The notes: generated by a model from the letters alone, not told the origin. DNA of 52,614 bases from Cyclobacteriaceae bacterium (GCA_021648745.1 JAKISE010000012.1:1-52614); one strand, 5' to 3'; shown: positions 9,472 to 18,670, numbered from the stretch's first letter. Made by a program: numbers and translations.

Positions 9472-10599
9472 TTAGTATTCAAATGTTTCAGTGAATGAAC
9501 CGTATTTTTCTTTCGTTTCCAATACATCAAAAAGAATTTTTACGTAATATTTAAATGTGTTTGAAACTATTCCACTTGTAGAAATATTCTTGGCTTCAGG
9601 AATTTTATCAAAATACATTTTAGTGGACTCAAAATCTTCTAAAATTGCGGAAACTAAGGAAATATTTGCATAAAAAAATTTTTGAATTTCAATATTTTCT
9701 GTATCCTCTGCTGCTGCTATCCAATCGTTAACTGCTGAAACCAAACTTGGTCTAATTTGTTCTAATGTTTTCCTTTTCTTTTTAGATAGGCTTGATAATA
9801 GTTTTATCTCTTTGCTAACTTTTTCAGCCGTTAAATTTATTGATGCGTACTTCTTATCTTTTATGCCAAATATTGCAACATTATAATCTACCCTAGAACT
9901 GAAAAAACTCATTCTTAGTAGTTCCTGTGTTTCAATTACCAAATCTTTAAGCACATATGATTCATACTTATCCATTTTTTTCATAAGCATCTCTCTTTTC
10001 TTTTCAACACTTTTTTTATCTGACGAATACTTCGCGCCAAGATCGCTTAATTTCAGTTGGTTTGAATCCTTCCCTTCAAAATGATCTATCTTAAATTTTA
10101 CCGGTGCATCTAAATATACATCTCCAAGCGTACTTTTTACTAATACTGTCCCCGAAACATCGATAATACAAACTACACTTTCCGAGTCAGAATAGTCCAA
10201 ATCAAAATTTACATTTTTAATATTATATTCACTTGTTGTAAGTAAAATTTTTAAGTTAGCAAAATCGTCCGCTCCCTTTGCTTTAAAATTTCCACCTTGC
10301 AATACAAGATATTTTCCTGCCCAGGCATTTAAAGTATCATTGATTATTTTTTCAAAATACTTCGTTTTTCTACCATTGTCATCAAGCAAGGTATTCATCT
10401 TGAATTTTCTTAAATCATTCGCGGATAGGGGAATTATAGGTGTTTTAATAGTTGCAGCTGTAATTTTCTTAGAATCGTCAAGTTTAACACGTGGTTTCAC
10501 ATTGATTGACCAACTGGTAAAATTTGTTATTGATTTTACTTTTTGACCATAAACAGCTGAGGCTGAAAATATAATTATAATAGATAAAAATTTGTTCAT
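9472..10599 (-). CDS. Secreted protein of unknown function
   Basis: About 375 residues. I start it at the ATG at 10599 because MNKFLSIIIIFSASAVYG is a clean signal peptide; an in-frame ATG six codons upstream adds only polar residues. The mature protein is lysine/serine-rich with no motif I recognise. The middle (about 120-190) alternates polar and hydrophobic residues as in beta strands, and the C-terminal half is mostly helical, including a Lys-rich stretch (KKSVEKKREMLMKKMDKYE). No lipobox cysteine is present, so it is likely periplasmic or exported. It stands alone between lysS and the proline dehydrogenase gene. Function is not known. Confidence 0.65.
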   Translation of the reverse strand: MNKFLSIIIIFSASAVYGQKVKSITNFTSWSINVKPRVKLDDSKKITAATIKTPIIPLSANDLRKFKMNTLLDDNGRKTKYFEKIINDTLNAWAGKYLVLQGGNFKAKGADDFANLKILLTTSEYNIKNVNFDLDYSDSESVVCIIDVSGTVLVKSTLGDVYLDAPVKFKIDHFEGKDSNQLKLSDLGAKYSSDKKSVEKKREMLMKKMDKYESYVLKDLVIETQELLRMSFFSSRVDYNVAIFGIKDKKYASINLTAEKVSKEIKLLSSLSKKKRKTLEQIRPSLVSAVNDWIAAAEDTENIEIQKFFYANISLVSAILEDFESTKMYFDKIPEAKNISTSGIVSNTFKYYVKILFDVLETKEKYGSFTETFEY

Positions 10600-10668
10600 A
10601 TGTTGTTTTAAAAGCACAAATGTACCTGCATTTTATAGATTAATTGTATCTTTTTTATTTAAACGAAT

Positions 10669-11871
10669 TCAACGTTGCTTCCTCCGCTCTATTTCCATTT
10701 TAAGAAGTTTTAACTCCCTGCTGCTTTGGCCAGCTACAGAGGTATTTTCCTCTGCTCGCCTAATAAGGTAGGGCATTACAAACTTTACAGGCCCATAGGG
10801 CACATATTTAGCCACGTTATAGCCCAAATCCGCCAATACAAATGAAATATTATCACTCATACCATAAAGCTGAGCAAAAAAGACTCGTTTATCATCCTTT
10901 ACTAAGTTATGTTTTTTCATTAGCTCAGTTAAATATAAATTAGAGCGCTCGTTATGAGACCCACTAAATAGTTCTATTAAATCAATATTTTCAATGCAAT
11001 ATTTAAGACCATCGTTATAACTTTTATCAGTAGCAAGTTTATCAGAGCAAATAGGATCCTCATAGCCCTTAACGCTTGCACGTTCTCTTTCATTTTCCAT
11101 ATAGGCTCCTCGCACAAGTTTAGCACCAAGTATAAAGCCATTGGTCTCTGCTCGTTTATGGGCCTCTTTAATGTGCTGTAAACTTGCCCAACGGTACATC
11201 TGGTAAGTGTTAAAAATAATGGATCGTTCTTTATTAAACTTCCTCATCATCTCATACACTAAGTCGTCAATTGTCTCTTGATACCAAGAGTCTTCCGCAT
11301 CAATTAATAATTTCACGTTATTATCATAGGCGGCTTGCGAAATGACCAAATATCGGTTCTTGATTTTTTCAGAGGCCTTCTTTTCCTCTTCAGAAAGTTC
11401 TTCTTTCAATTGAATTCTTTCCATTAATATGGCAGAACCCACACCTGTTGGTTTAAAAACACAATAAGGAATCTCCTCTTTCTCTTTTGCATTTTCAATA
11501 GTTCTCAGAGTTTCCATCATTGTGGCATCAAAAGCCTCTTCGGCATCCTTACCTTCAACAGAATAATCTAAAATAGCACCTACGTTATATTTAGATAATA
11601 ATTGAACAGTTTGCTGACTTTCCTCAATGCTTTCGCCTCCACAGAAATGTTGAAATACCGTATTTTTAATTAATCCTTTTACGGGAAGATGCATTTTTAG
11701 AGAAAGGTTGGCTGTTCTCGTGCTTATTTTAGCTATCATATTATTGTTAACTATCTTAAAAAGCCAATATGCCTTTTTAAGCTGCCAGTTAGATTTTGCC
11801 ACAAAAGCCTTCTCTGTGTTTTCAAAAGAATCGCTTGAAATACTACTCATAATACTTGGTTTATAGGGCAA
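10669..11871 (-). CDS. Proline dehydrogenase
   Basis: A 400-residue monofunctional proline dehydrogenase: an FAD enzyme oxidising proline to pyrroline-5-carboxylate, the first step of proline catabolism. The TIM-barrel signatures are visible: YCVFKPTGVGS, LLIDAEDSW, IIFNTYQMYRWAS, GAKLVRGAYM and near the end the substrate-binding YLIRRAEENTSVAGQSSRE. No P5C dehydrogenase domain is fused, as usual for Bacteroidota. The ATG at 11871 is used; the first 25 residues are poorly conserved-looking, so the true start might be slightly later. It stands divergent from aroB, and its 3' neighbour is the unknown secreted-protein gene. Confidence 0.92.
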   Translation of the reverse strand: MPYKPSIMSSISSDSFENTEKAFVAKSNWQLKKAYWLFKIVNNNMIAKISTRTANLSLKMHLPVKGLIKNTVFQHFCGGESIEESQQTVQLLSKYNVGAILDYSVEGKDAEEAFDATMMETLRTIENAKEKEEIPYCVFKPTGVGSAILMERIQLKEELSEEEKKASEKIKNRYLVISQAAYDNNVKLLIDAEDSWYQETIDDLVYEMMRKFNKERSIIFNTYQMYRWASLQHIKEAHKRAETNGFILGAKLVRGAYMENERERASVKGYEDPICSDKLATDKSYNDGLKYCIENIDLIELFSGSHNERSNLYLTELMKKHNLVKDDKRVFFAQLYGMSDNISFVLADLGYNVAKYVPYGPVKFVMPYLIRRAEENTSVAGQSSRELKLLKMEIERRKQR

Positions 11872-11930
11872 ATATAAGGCAGGTTTGGTAGTTTATTCTA
11901 AGAGGAAAACTTATTTAAATACAATAACAC

Positions 11931-11938
11931 TACCTTTG
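11931..11938 (+). promoter_or_regulatory. Bacteroidota-type -7 box upstream of aroB
   Basis: TACCTTTG matches the Bacteroidota -7 consensus TAnnTTTG and lies 26 bp before the aroB ATG, leaving a leader of roughly 20 nt. The -33 element is weak (TTAT-like), so confidence is moderate. Confidence 0.5.
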
Positions 11939-11963
11939 AAAAATCATTTGAAAAACGAATAGA

Positions 11964-13010
11964 ATGCCTATAGATTTGCCTGATTATATTGAAATTACTA
12001 AAAACGTTAAAAATCATTTGGCTTCATTTTTAAAAGAAAACACGTATTCTTCTGTGTTTGTTTTAGTAGATGACAATACGCAGAAATATTGCCTTCCGAT
12101 TTTTGAAAATGGCTTAGATAAAACCACGTTAATCTCTATTAAATATGGAGAGCAAAATAAAACCTTAGAAACATGTGCTCACATATGGCAAGTGCTCACC
12201 GATGAAAGTGCTGATAGAAACGCACTGTTAATTAATTTAGGAGGAGGCGTAATTGGAGATATGGGTGGGTTTTGCGCTAGCACATACAAACGAGGCATTG
12301 ATTTTGTAAATATCCCTACTACCTTACTATCACAAGTTGATGCAAGTGTGGGTGGAAAACTGGGCATCGATTTTAATGGATTTAAAAACCATATAGGCCT
12401 ATTTAAGTTGCCTGTAAAGGTTATTATAGACCCTGTGTTTTTAGTAACGCTTCCACTAGATCAGCTAAGATCCGGATTTTCCGAAATGCTAAAACATGGC
12501 TTTATTCAAGATAAAGAGCACCTGCAAACTCTAGCTAAACTGGATATTAGTAATACCAATTGGCTTGCTTTTATCACTCAATCAGTGAAAATAAAAAGCA
12601 AAATTGTATCGGCTGACCCTCTTGAGAAAAATGAACGAAAGTTCTTAAATTTTGGCCATACCGTTGGGCATGCAGTAGAGACATACTTTTTAAATAATGG
12701 TATTCCTATTTTACATGGCGAAGCCGTAGCTATTGGTATGATTGCCGAAGCTCATTTATCGGAAAGGCATACAGGTTTTAGCACAGAAGATAAAAACCGC
12801 CTCATACATATTGTAGACTCTTATTTTGAAAGAAAAGAAATTCCTGAAAACGGAATGAAAGAAATTTTAAACAATTTAGAACAAGACAAAAAAAATACAG
12901 ACTCAAAAATACAAGCGGCTCTACTAAGGGAGATTGGCCTAGCAAAACACTCCGTTGAATTAACAAAAAAAGAAGTAGAAGAAGCTTTAGAATTTTATAA
13001 TGCTAAATAA
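11964..13010 (+). CDS. aroB: 3-dehydroquinate synthase
   Basis: A 348-residue enzyme that converts DAHP to 3-dehydroquinate, the second step of the shikimate pathway, using NAD and a divalent metal. The NAD-binding loop is LGGGVIGDMGGFCASTYKRG-like; metal-binding segments are EMLKHGFI, FGHTVGHAVE and LHGEAVAIGM. The protein is slightly short of the usual 350-360 residues but complete. A matching -7 promoter box lies at 11931. It shares 8 bp with the convergent small YtxH-like gene at its 3' end. aroA, a later enzyme of the same pathway, follows 300 bp downstream on the same strand but with its own leader. Confidence 0.96.
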   Translation: MPIDLPDYIEITKNVKNHLASFLKENTYSSVFVLVDDNTQKYCLPIFENGLDKTTLISIKYGEQNKTLETCAHIWQVLTDESADRNALLINLGGGVIGDMGGFCASTYKRGIDFVNIPTTLLSQVDASVGGKLGIDFNGFKNHIGLFKLPVKVIIDPVFLVTLPLDQLRSGFSEMLKHGFIQDKEHLQTLAKLDISNTNWLAFITQSVKIKSKIVSADPLEKNERKFLNFGHTVGHAVETYFLNNGIPILHGEAVAIGMIAEAHLSERHTGFSTEDKNRLIHIVDSYFERKEIPENGMKEILNNLEQDKKNTDSKIQAALLREIGLAKHSVELTKKEVEEALEFYNAK

Positions 13011-13194
13011 ACCTATTGTCGGTTCTTTTAAAAATTTGCAAATCGCTCAATTGTTTATCAAGAGAGTTGCGCAAGTTAGCAGTTCTTTCAGCTAATTGTT
13101 TAATCGAGTTTTGGCCGACCTTGCTAACTGCAAAAGCTGCCATTGCTGCTCCTGCCAATAGTCCTAGGGTGAGTTTTGTTTTTGTTGAAGACAT
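13003..13194 (-). CDS. Small YtxH-like protein
   Basis: A 63-residue protein with an N-terminal hydrophobic, Ala/Gly-rich segment (LGLLAGAAMAAFAVSKV) followed by a short amphipathic, Lys/Arg-rich helix. This layout is that of the YtxH family, small membrane-associated proteins of unclear function that are common in Bacteroidota. The opposite frame at the same place has no such pattern, so the minus strand is preferred. Its last codons overlap the end of aroB by 8 bp. Confidence 0.6.
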   Translation of the reverse strand: MSSTKTKLTLGLLAGAAMAAFAVSKVGQNSIKQLAERTANLRNSLDKQLSDLQIFKRTDNRFI

Positions 13195-13312
13195 ATCTTT
13201 AATTTAGTTAATGTTATAACACAATTTAAACCTAAAAAGGTTCAATATAATATACGTAAATAATTCTATAAAGATTCAAGTAATCTTTAGGTTTGCACAA
13301 ATTTTATAACGC

Positions 13313-14542
13313 TTGAAAAAAGAAATACATATATCGTACCAAAAAAAATCTAGCGATTTAGGAAAGGTTCAAATTCCAGGCTCTAAAAGTGAGAGCAATA
13401 GGGCATTGCTAATTAATGCCTTGTGCGTTAGATCAGGAGAAATAAAAAACTTGTCGTCTGCCAGAGATACTCAATTAATGAGCTCATTAATTAACTCAAG
13501 TGAAACTGAAATTGATGTAATGGATGCCGGTACCGTGATGCGTTTTTTAACAACCTATTTTGCACTCACTAATCAGCAAAAGGTGATGACTGGTACTGCA
13601 AGAATGCAGGAACGCCCTATTAAGTTACTTGTTGATGCACTACAAACACTTGGTGTACTAATTGAGTACTTAAATAAGGATGGATACCCTCCGCATAAAA
13701 TTGTCAGGTTTAATTCACAACTGTCAAACTCAGTTTCGATTGATGGCTCTATCAGTAGCCAGTATTTATCTGCTTTATTAATGCTGGCTCCTACATTAGA
13801 AAAAGGACTCATTCTTAACGTTAAAAATGGAGCTACAAGTCGGCCTTATTTACTTATGACCATTGAGTTGATGAAACATTTTGGTGTGGAGGTTGAAATA
13901 GAAGGTCACAGGTATAAAGTTAAACCCAGCACTTATACTTTTAAGAAATTTACTGTTGAGCCTGACTGGAGCAGTGCCAGTTATTGGTATAGCATTTTTG
14001 CGCTTTCTGGAGCTGAACAGCTTGAACTAACAGGTTATCGGGCTGATTCCCTTCAAGGTGATAGTGCTTTAGCACAATTGATGCTGCCTTTTGGTGTAAA
14101 AACCACTTTTGGTGAAAATGGAGCTTTACTAACCAAACAGGAGGCTCATTTGCCAGCATCTATCGATTTTATAAATAACCCTGATTTAGCTCAGACTTTT
14201 GCGGTTATATGTGCTGCATTGGAACATAGCTGTGTATTCACTGGCCTCCATACTTTAAAAATCAAAGAAACTGATCGGGTGTTGGCCATTCAACAAGAGC
14301 TCCAAAAATTTGGTGCCGACTTTGTGGAAGAGGGTGAGAAATGGACTGTTGTGCCACCTAGCGGAAATTGGATGGAAACGGAAGTATTCATAAACACCTA
14401 TCACGACCATCGAATGGCTATGGCTTTTGCACCTTTGGCTTGCATTATGCCCTCAGTTACTATTGAGAGCCCCGAAGTTGTTAATAAGTCTTACCCCAGT
14501 TTCTGGGCCGACTTAGAAAAAGTTGGGTTTAAGATAGTTTAA
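13313..14542 (+). CDS. aroA: 3-phosphoshikimate 1-carboxyvinyltransferase (EPSP synthase)
   Basis: A 409-residue EPSP synthase joining phosphoenolpyruvate to shikimate-3-phosphate. Visible signatures are GSKSESNRALLINAL at the N-terminus, DAGTVMRFLTTYF, the PEP-binding QERPI, EPDWSSASYWY, KIKETDRVLAI and YHDHRMAMAFA. The short form lacking a long N-terminal extension is usual in Bacteroidota. It starts with a TTG codon; no ATG is suitably placed, and the lysine-rich start fits. Its TAA stop lies inside the TTAA target of the adjoining MITE, so the MITE inserted exactly at the gene end without changing the protein. Confidence 0.95.
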   Translation: MKKEIHISYQKKSSDLGKVQIPGSKSESNRALLINALCVRSGEIKNLSSARDTQLMSSLINSSETEIDVMDAGTVMRFLTTYFALTNQQKVMTGTARMQERPIKLLVDALQTLGVLIEYLNKDGYPPHKIVRFNSQLSNSVSIDGSISSQYLSALLMLAPTLEKGLILNVKNGATSRPYLLMTIELMKHFGVEVEIEGHRYKVKPSTYTFKKFTVEPDWSSASYWYSIFALSGAEQLELTGYRADSLQGDSALAQLMLPFGVKTTFGENGALLTKQEAHLPASIDFINNPDLAQTFAVICAALEHSCVFTGLHTLKIKETDRVLAIQQELQKFGADFVEEGEKWTVVPPSGNWMETEVFINTYHDHRMAMAFAPLACIMPSVTIESPEVVNKSYPSFWADLEKVGFKIV

Positions 14543-14710
14543 CCCGAATTATGCGATAGGATTCGTGATGAGGCTTTAAGTCACAATAAATCAGGCAGTT
14601 TGGATTCGAAAGCATAGCACCGCTATGGTGAGAACACAAACAAAGCAAAGCGACTGATTTGAAGTGAGTTAAAGGCCTAATAGAAATTCTATTGCATATT
14701 TCAGGTTTAA
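14539..14710 (+). mobile_element. 164-bp MITE, copy A (complete)
   Basis: A non-coding element of 164 bp (14543-14706) flanked on both sides by TTAA. The ends are imperfect inverted repeats: CCCGAATTATGCGATAGG on the left and, read inward from the right, CCTGAAATATGCAATAG. The centre holds a perfect hairpin, CATAGC-ACC-GCTATG. Copy B at 33251-33422 is the same length and differs at only about two positions, so both moved recently. The left TTAA contains the aroA stop codon. It encodes no protein and must be moved by a transposase in trans. Confidence 0.85.
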
Positions 14711-14810
14711 GGTAGTACAAAGATGGCGTTTTATTGAAAGAAAAACTGACCTAAAAACCGTGAAAATACTATCCCTGAAAACGGGGATGGGGGGGAGTGC
14801 CGAACTCTTA

Positions 14811-16175
14811 TTAAACCGTCATCGAAAATATTCTAGTTTCAGGTTTATTATCAATCAGCCTTCTGTCGAGTGCCATGCATACATTGCGAATGTACATTCT
14901 TCCTTCTTCAGATACTTTAATGCTCTTTTCTCCAAGCGTTAACAGGCCATCAGACTCCATTTCTTTAAGCCTAGCAAGGCTATCCTCCAAATTATCAAAA
15001 TAGTGAGAGGGGTTTTTCCAACTTGTTTCTAACTGGCACATTAAATTTAAAATATGCTGCCGCACAATCAGGTCGGTTTGGGTAAGTAAATGCCCACGAA
15101 AAATGGGGATACGGCCTTCGTTTACCACATTGGTATAATCCACAATGTTCTTTTCATTTTGAGCAAAACTGTACCACGAGTCGCTGATGGAAGAAGCCCC
15201 TAAGCCAATCATTAGCTTGGTTTTACCAGCAGAATAGCCCATAAAATTTCGGTGAAGCTTTTTACTTTTCATCGCTTTATAAAGCGAATCGGAAGGCAAA
15301 GCAAAATGATCCATTCCTATTTCTACATAGCCATTATCAAAAAACAATTGTTTCCCGAGCTCATATAAATGGCGTTTTTCGTCATCTTTTGGCAAATCAT
15401 TTTCATCAAACCCTCGTTGACCAACACCCTTAATCCAAGGCACATGTGCATAGCTGTAATAGGCAATTCGATCAGGCATAAGCTCAATTGTTTTAGCAAT
15501 AGTGTCACGTATGCTGCTATCGTGTTGAAAAGGTAAGCCAAAGATTAAATCATGGCTCACAGAGGTGTAGCCAATGGCACGAGCCGTTTCGGTCACTGTT
15601 TTTACAGCCTCAAACGATTGCACTCGGTTAACTGCTTTTTGCACAATGGGGTCATAATCTTGAATACCAAAACTGCACCTTCTAAAGCCTACTTCGTAGA
15701 GTGCTTGTAAATGTTCTTTAGTGGTATTATTCGGGTGGCCTTCAAAACTAAACTCGTATTCTTCACAGCGGTCTGCTGTTTTAAAAATACCATTGATTAA
15801 TTCCTTCAAATTGGCTGGAGAGAAGAATGTGGGCGTTCCTCCCCCTAAGTGTATTTCCTTTATTCGTGGGCGTTCAGGTAATAAATCCACATATAAGTTC
15901 CATTCCTTTAACACGGTTGAAATGTATGGGTCTTCCACCTCATGTCGTTTGGTAATATGCTTATGGCAAGCGCAAAACGTGCACATACTCTCACAATAAG
16001 GCAAATGAATGTAGAGGCTTATTCCTTCGGAGTCGTTACTTTCATTAAAAGCACGAATTACCGTTTGTTCCCAATCGGTTTGGGCAATTCCTTCTTTGTC
16101 CCAAAAAGGCACTGTGGGGTAACTCGTGTAACGAGGACCTGGAACATTATACTTTTGGATAAGGGCTGAATTCAT
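14811..16175 (-). CDS. hemN: Oxygen-independent coproporphyrinogen III oxidase
   Basis: A 454-residue radical-SAM enzyme that decarboxylates coproporphyrinogen III to protoporphyrinogen IX without oxygen. The N-terminal GPRYTSYPTVPFW and the cluster motif CESMCTFCACHKH (CxxxCxxC plus the extra Cys typical of true HemN) distinguish it from HemW-like proteins. Further motifs are HLGGGTPTFF and FEGHPNNT. The length is close to E. coli HemN (457). It is the last gene of the minus-strand haem gene run; a palindromic repeat separates it from hemE. No oxygen-dependent HemF is seen here. Confidence 0.95.
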   Translation of the reverse strand: MNSALIQKYNVPGPRYTSYPTVPFWDKEGIAQTDWEQTVIRAFNESNDSEGISLYIHLPYCESMCTFCACHKHITKRHEVEDPYISTVLKEWNLYVDLLPERPRIKEIHLGGGTPTFFSPANLKELINGIFKTADRCEEYEFSFEGHPNNTTKEHLQALYEVGFRRCSFGIQDYDPIVQKAVNRVQSFEAVKTVTETARAIGYTSVSHDLIFGLPFQHDSSIRDTIAKTIELMPDRIAYYSYAHVPWIKGVGQRGFDENDLPKDDEKRHLYELGKQLFFDNGYVEIGMDHFALPSDSLYKAMKSKKLHRNFMGYSAGKTKLMIGLGASSISDSWYSFAQNEKNIVDYTNVVNEGRIPIFRGHLLTQTDLIVRQHILNLMCQLETSWKNPSHYFDNLEDSLARLKEMESDGLLTLGEKSIKVSEEGRMYIRNVCMALDRRLIDNKPETRIFSMTV

Positions 16176-16184
16176 ATCTATTTT

Positions 16185-16247
16185 TTAACCACAGAGGACA
16201 CAAATGAGGCGCAAAGTTCACAAAGCCTCCGTGTACTTTGTGGTTAA
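16185..16247. repeat. Palindromic AACCACAGAG repeat, copy 1
   Basis: An inverted-repeat unit with ends TTAACCACA and TGTGGTTAA in the hemE-hemN gap; the right arm contains the hemE stop codon. Related copies lie at 23984-24025 and 37766-37842. Units of this type recur widely in bacterial genomes; function is unknown. Confidence 0.65.
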
Positions 16248-17278
16248 TTCAACTTATAATTTCTAACAAAACTGGCCAATTGTTTTACATTCTCCACAGG
16301 GGTTTCTGGTAAAATACCGTGCCCCAAATTAAAGATAAAACCTGGTCTATTTTTAACGCTGTCTAAAATTGATTTGGCTTTTGCTTCTAGCACTTCCCAA
16401 TCTGCAAAAAGAGAAGTTGGGTCTAAATTACCTTGTACAGCTACTTCAAAGTTGAGCGCCTCCCACGCTTTCATCAAGTCGGTTTTCCAATCAATGCCAA
16501 TTACATCTGCTTTTAGCTTTTTAAAGTAAGGAGCCAAGTGAGAGGCATTTACTCCAAATAAAATCAAGGGTGTTGCAGGGTTTTTAGACTTTACAATCTC
16601 AGTTAATTTTTCCATATGCGGCAATACATACTCTTTATAATCCGCTTCATCTAAAATGCCAATCCAGCTATCGAATACCTGAACGGCCATGGCACCACTT
16701 TCAATCTGAAAATTGAGGTAATTACCCATTACCTCGGCTAATTTATCAAGTAAATTATGCCATACTTTGGGCTGGTTATACATCATTTGTTTCACCTTGA
16801 TGTAATTTTTTGAAGGCCCGCCTTCAATCATATAACTGGCCAACGTGAAAGGAGCTCCCACAAATCCGATGCAAGGAATGTCCAACTCTTTGCGTAGCAT
16901 ACTATGCGCCTCTCCGGTAAAAGCCAGTTCTTGAGCTGGATCAATCACCTTGAGCTTATCAACATCTGCCTGGGATTTAATTGGATTATGAATAAGTGGC
17001 CCATAGCCTAATTTATATTCAAAACTGATACCCATAGGACCCAATGGAATTAGTATGTCAGAGAAGATAATGGCTGCATCTAAATCGAATTGTTGCACAG
17101 GCAACATCGTTACCTCAAAGCACACTTCCGGTTTTGTGCTAATATCAATGATGCTATGCTTCTTTTTAATTTCTTGGTAAGCAGCTTGGTATCTGCCTGC
17201 TTGGCGCATAAACCACACAGGTGTGTGATCGGTTGGTTCCATTCTACATGCTTTTAAAAAAGTATCGTTAAAGGCCAT
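16244..17278 (-). CDS. hemE: Uroporphyrinogen III decarboxylase
   Basis: A 344-residue enzyme that removes four carboxyl groups from uroporphyrinogen III to give coproporphyrinogen III. Signatures are WFMRQAGRYQ near the N-terminus, IIFSDILIPLGPMGI, GFVGAPFTLASYMIEGG and HGILPETPVENV at the end. The length is standard. It starts 4 bp after the hemL stop and is surely cotranscribed with it. Confidence 0.97.
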   Translation of the reverse strand: MAFNDTFLKACRMEPTDHTPVWFMRQAGRYQAAYQEIKKKHSIIDISTKPEVCFEVTMLPVQQFDLDAAIIFSDILIPLGPMGISFEYKLGYGPLIHNPIKSQADVDKLKVIDPAQELAFTGEAHSMLRKELDIPCIGFVGAPFTLASYMIEGGPSKNYIKVKQMMYNQPKVWHNLLDKLAEVMGNYLNFQIESGAMAVQVFDSWIGILDEADYKEYVLPHMEKLTEIVKSKNPATPLILFGVNASHLAPYFKKLKADVIGIDWKTDLMKAWEALNFEVAVQGNLDPTSLFADWEVLEAKAKSILDSVKNRPGFIFNLGHGILPETPVENVKQLASFVRNYKLN

Positions 17279-17282
17279 TAAT

Positions 17283-18572
17283 TTAGGGATTAGTTAATTT
17301 CTTAAATGAGTTTGAGATTGCAATTTTTAGTTTATCAAGTTCAGTTGAGCCTATAGCAATTGATAAGAACCAGGCTTCATATTGAGATGGTGGAATAAAC
17401 ACACCTTCTTCCATCATTAACCAAAAGAATTTAGCGAACTGGTCGGTGTTACACTGTTTGGCATCATCGAAATTATTAATTTCATTCGCATTAAAGAATG
17501 GATTTAACATAGCCCCAAATCGGTTAACTGTTAAATCAATCTTATTTTTTCTTGCTTCCTCCAAAAGAGTATTTGATATGTTTTTTCCTAATTCATTAAA
17601 TAATTGATATGGATTAGTTCCCCTTAATGCTTTTAAGGTAGCAATACCAGAAGCTACGGCTATTGGGTTGCCCGATAAAGTGCCTGCTTGGTACATTGGC
17701 CCAAGTGGAGCCACCATTTCCATAATCTCTCTTCGAGCACCATAAGCACCAACCGGAAACCCGCCTCCTATCACCTTTCCCAAACACGTAATGTCTGCTT
17801 CAACGCCAAGCACCTCTTGCGCTCCACCAAAAGTAGAGCGGAAGCCTGTCATTACTTCATCAATTATGAGTAGGATATTGTGTTGCTCACAAAGGATTTT
17901 TAAATCTTTTAGAAAATTATCTTGGGGCAAAACCACCCCCATATTGCCTGCAATGGGTTCAATAATAACAGCTGCAATATCTTCATTTGCTGCTATATGT
18001 TGTTTAACTGAATCAAGACTATTATAGGTAGCAATTAGAGTATTCTTTACTGCTTCTTCAGGCACTCCACTACTGCCAGGTAAGCTCAAGGTAGCTACGC
18101 CAGAACCTGCAGCGACTAAAAGGGAATCTGCATGGCCGTGGTAACATCCATCAAACTTGATGATCTTATTTTTTCCTTTGAAAGCTCGAGCTAATCGAAT
18201 AGCACTAAAAACAGCCTCAGTACCAGAGTTCACTAAACGTACCATATCCATGCCAGGAAAGGCATCGCAAATAATTTCAGCCAACTCAACTTCGGCCTCC
18301 GTACTTGCGCCAAAGCTAAACCCTTTGGTGATTGCTTGGCTCACCGCTTCCAGTACTTTTGGATGGCCATGACCTAAAATCATTGGGCCATACGACTGTA
18401 CCAAATCTACATAAGTGTTGCCGTCAACGTCTGTTACATAGGCGCCTTGCCCGTGGTCTATAAAAATGGGTGTTCCACCCACCGATTGAAAGGCTCGAAC
18501 GGGGCTGTTAACGGCACCCACCATGTGCCTTTGGCCTCTTTTATATAGTTCTTGTGATTTTGTTGTGTTCAT
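17283..18572 (-). CDS. hemL: Glutamate-1-semialdehyde 2,1-aminomutase
   Basis: A PLP enzyme of about 429 residues that makes 5-aminolevulinate from glutamate-1-semialdehyde, the second step of the C5 pathway. Class III aminotransferase features are RLVNSGTEAVFSAIRLAR, IDEVMTGFR and the PLP-binding lysine in CLGKVIGGGFPVGAYG; GTLSGNPIAVASG follows. I use the ATG at 18572 (MNTTKSQELYKRGQRHM); an earlier ATG at 18593 adds seven residues not usual for the family. It works directly after hemA in the pathway. A GTGACG-type palindromic repeat separates it from hemB. Confidence 0.96.
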   Translation of the reverse strand: MNTTKSQELYKRGQRHMVGAVNSPVRAFQSVGGTPIFIDHGQGAYVTDVDGNTYVDLVQSYGPMILGHGHPKVLEAVSQAITKGFSFGASTEAEVELAEIICDAFPGMDMVRLVNSGTEAVFSAIRLARAFKGKNKIIKFDGCYHGHADSLLVAAGSGVATLSLPGSSGVPEEAVKNTLIATYNSLDSVKQHIAANEDIAAVIIEPIAGNMGVVLPQDNFLKDLKILCEQHNILLIIDEVMTGFRSTFGGAQEVLGVEADITCLGKVIGGGFPVGAYGARREIMEMVAPLGPMYQAGTLSGNPIAVASGIATLKALRGTNPYQLFNELGKNISNTLLEEARKNKIDLTVNRFGAMLNPFFNANEINNFDDAKQCNTDQFAKFFWLMMEEGVFIPPSQYEAWFLSIAIGSTELDKLKIAISNSFKKLTNP

Positions 18573-18599
18573 TATTGTTATTTTACTCGTCAATGGTAA

Positions 18600-18667
18600 G
18601 GAGGTACGACTGAAGTAATCTCATTTTATAATGAGGAGTCTCCACGGGCTCCGCCCTCTGAGTGACG
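18600..18667. repeat. GTGACG-type palindromic repeat, copy 1
   Basis: A unit between hemB and hemL containing the hairpin GGGC-TCC-GCCC and ending CTCTGAGTGACG. The same organisation occurs upstream of dsbD (31159-31216), where the complementary end CGTCATTCTGA is also clear. Role unknown; it could act as an intra-operon mRNA hairpin. Confidence 0.6.
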
Positions 18668-18670
18668 TGT

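Noticed and set aside
13016..13207. Plus-strand frame opposite the YtxH-like gene
   Set aside because: It mirrors the minus-strand gene and lacks any protein-like pattern, while the minus frame has the hydrophobic segment and charged helix of YtxH proteins.
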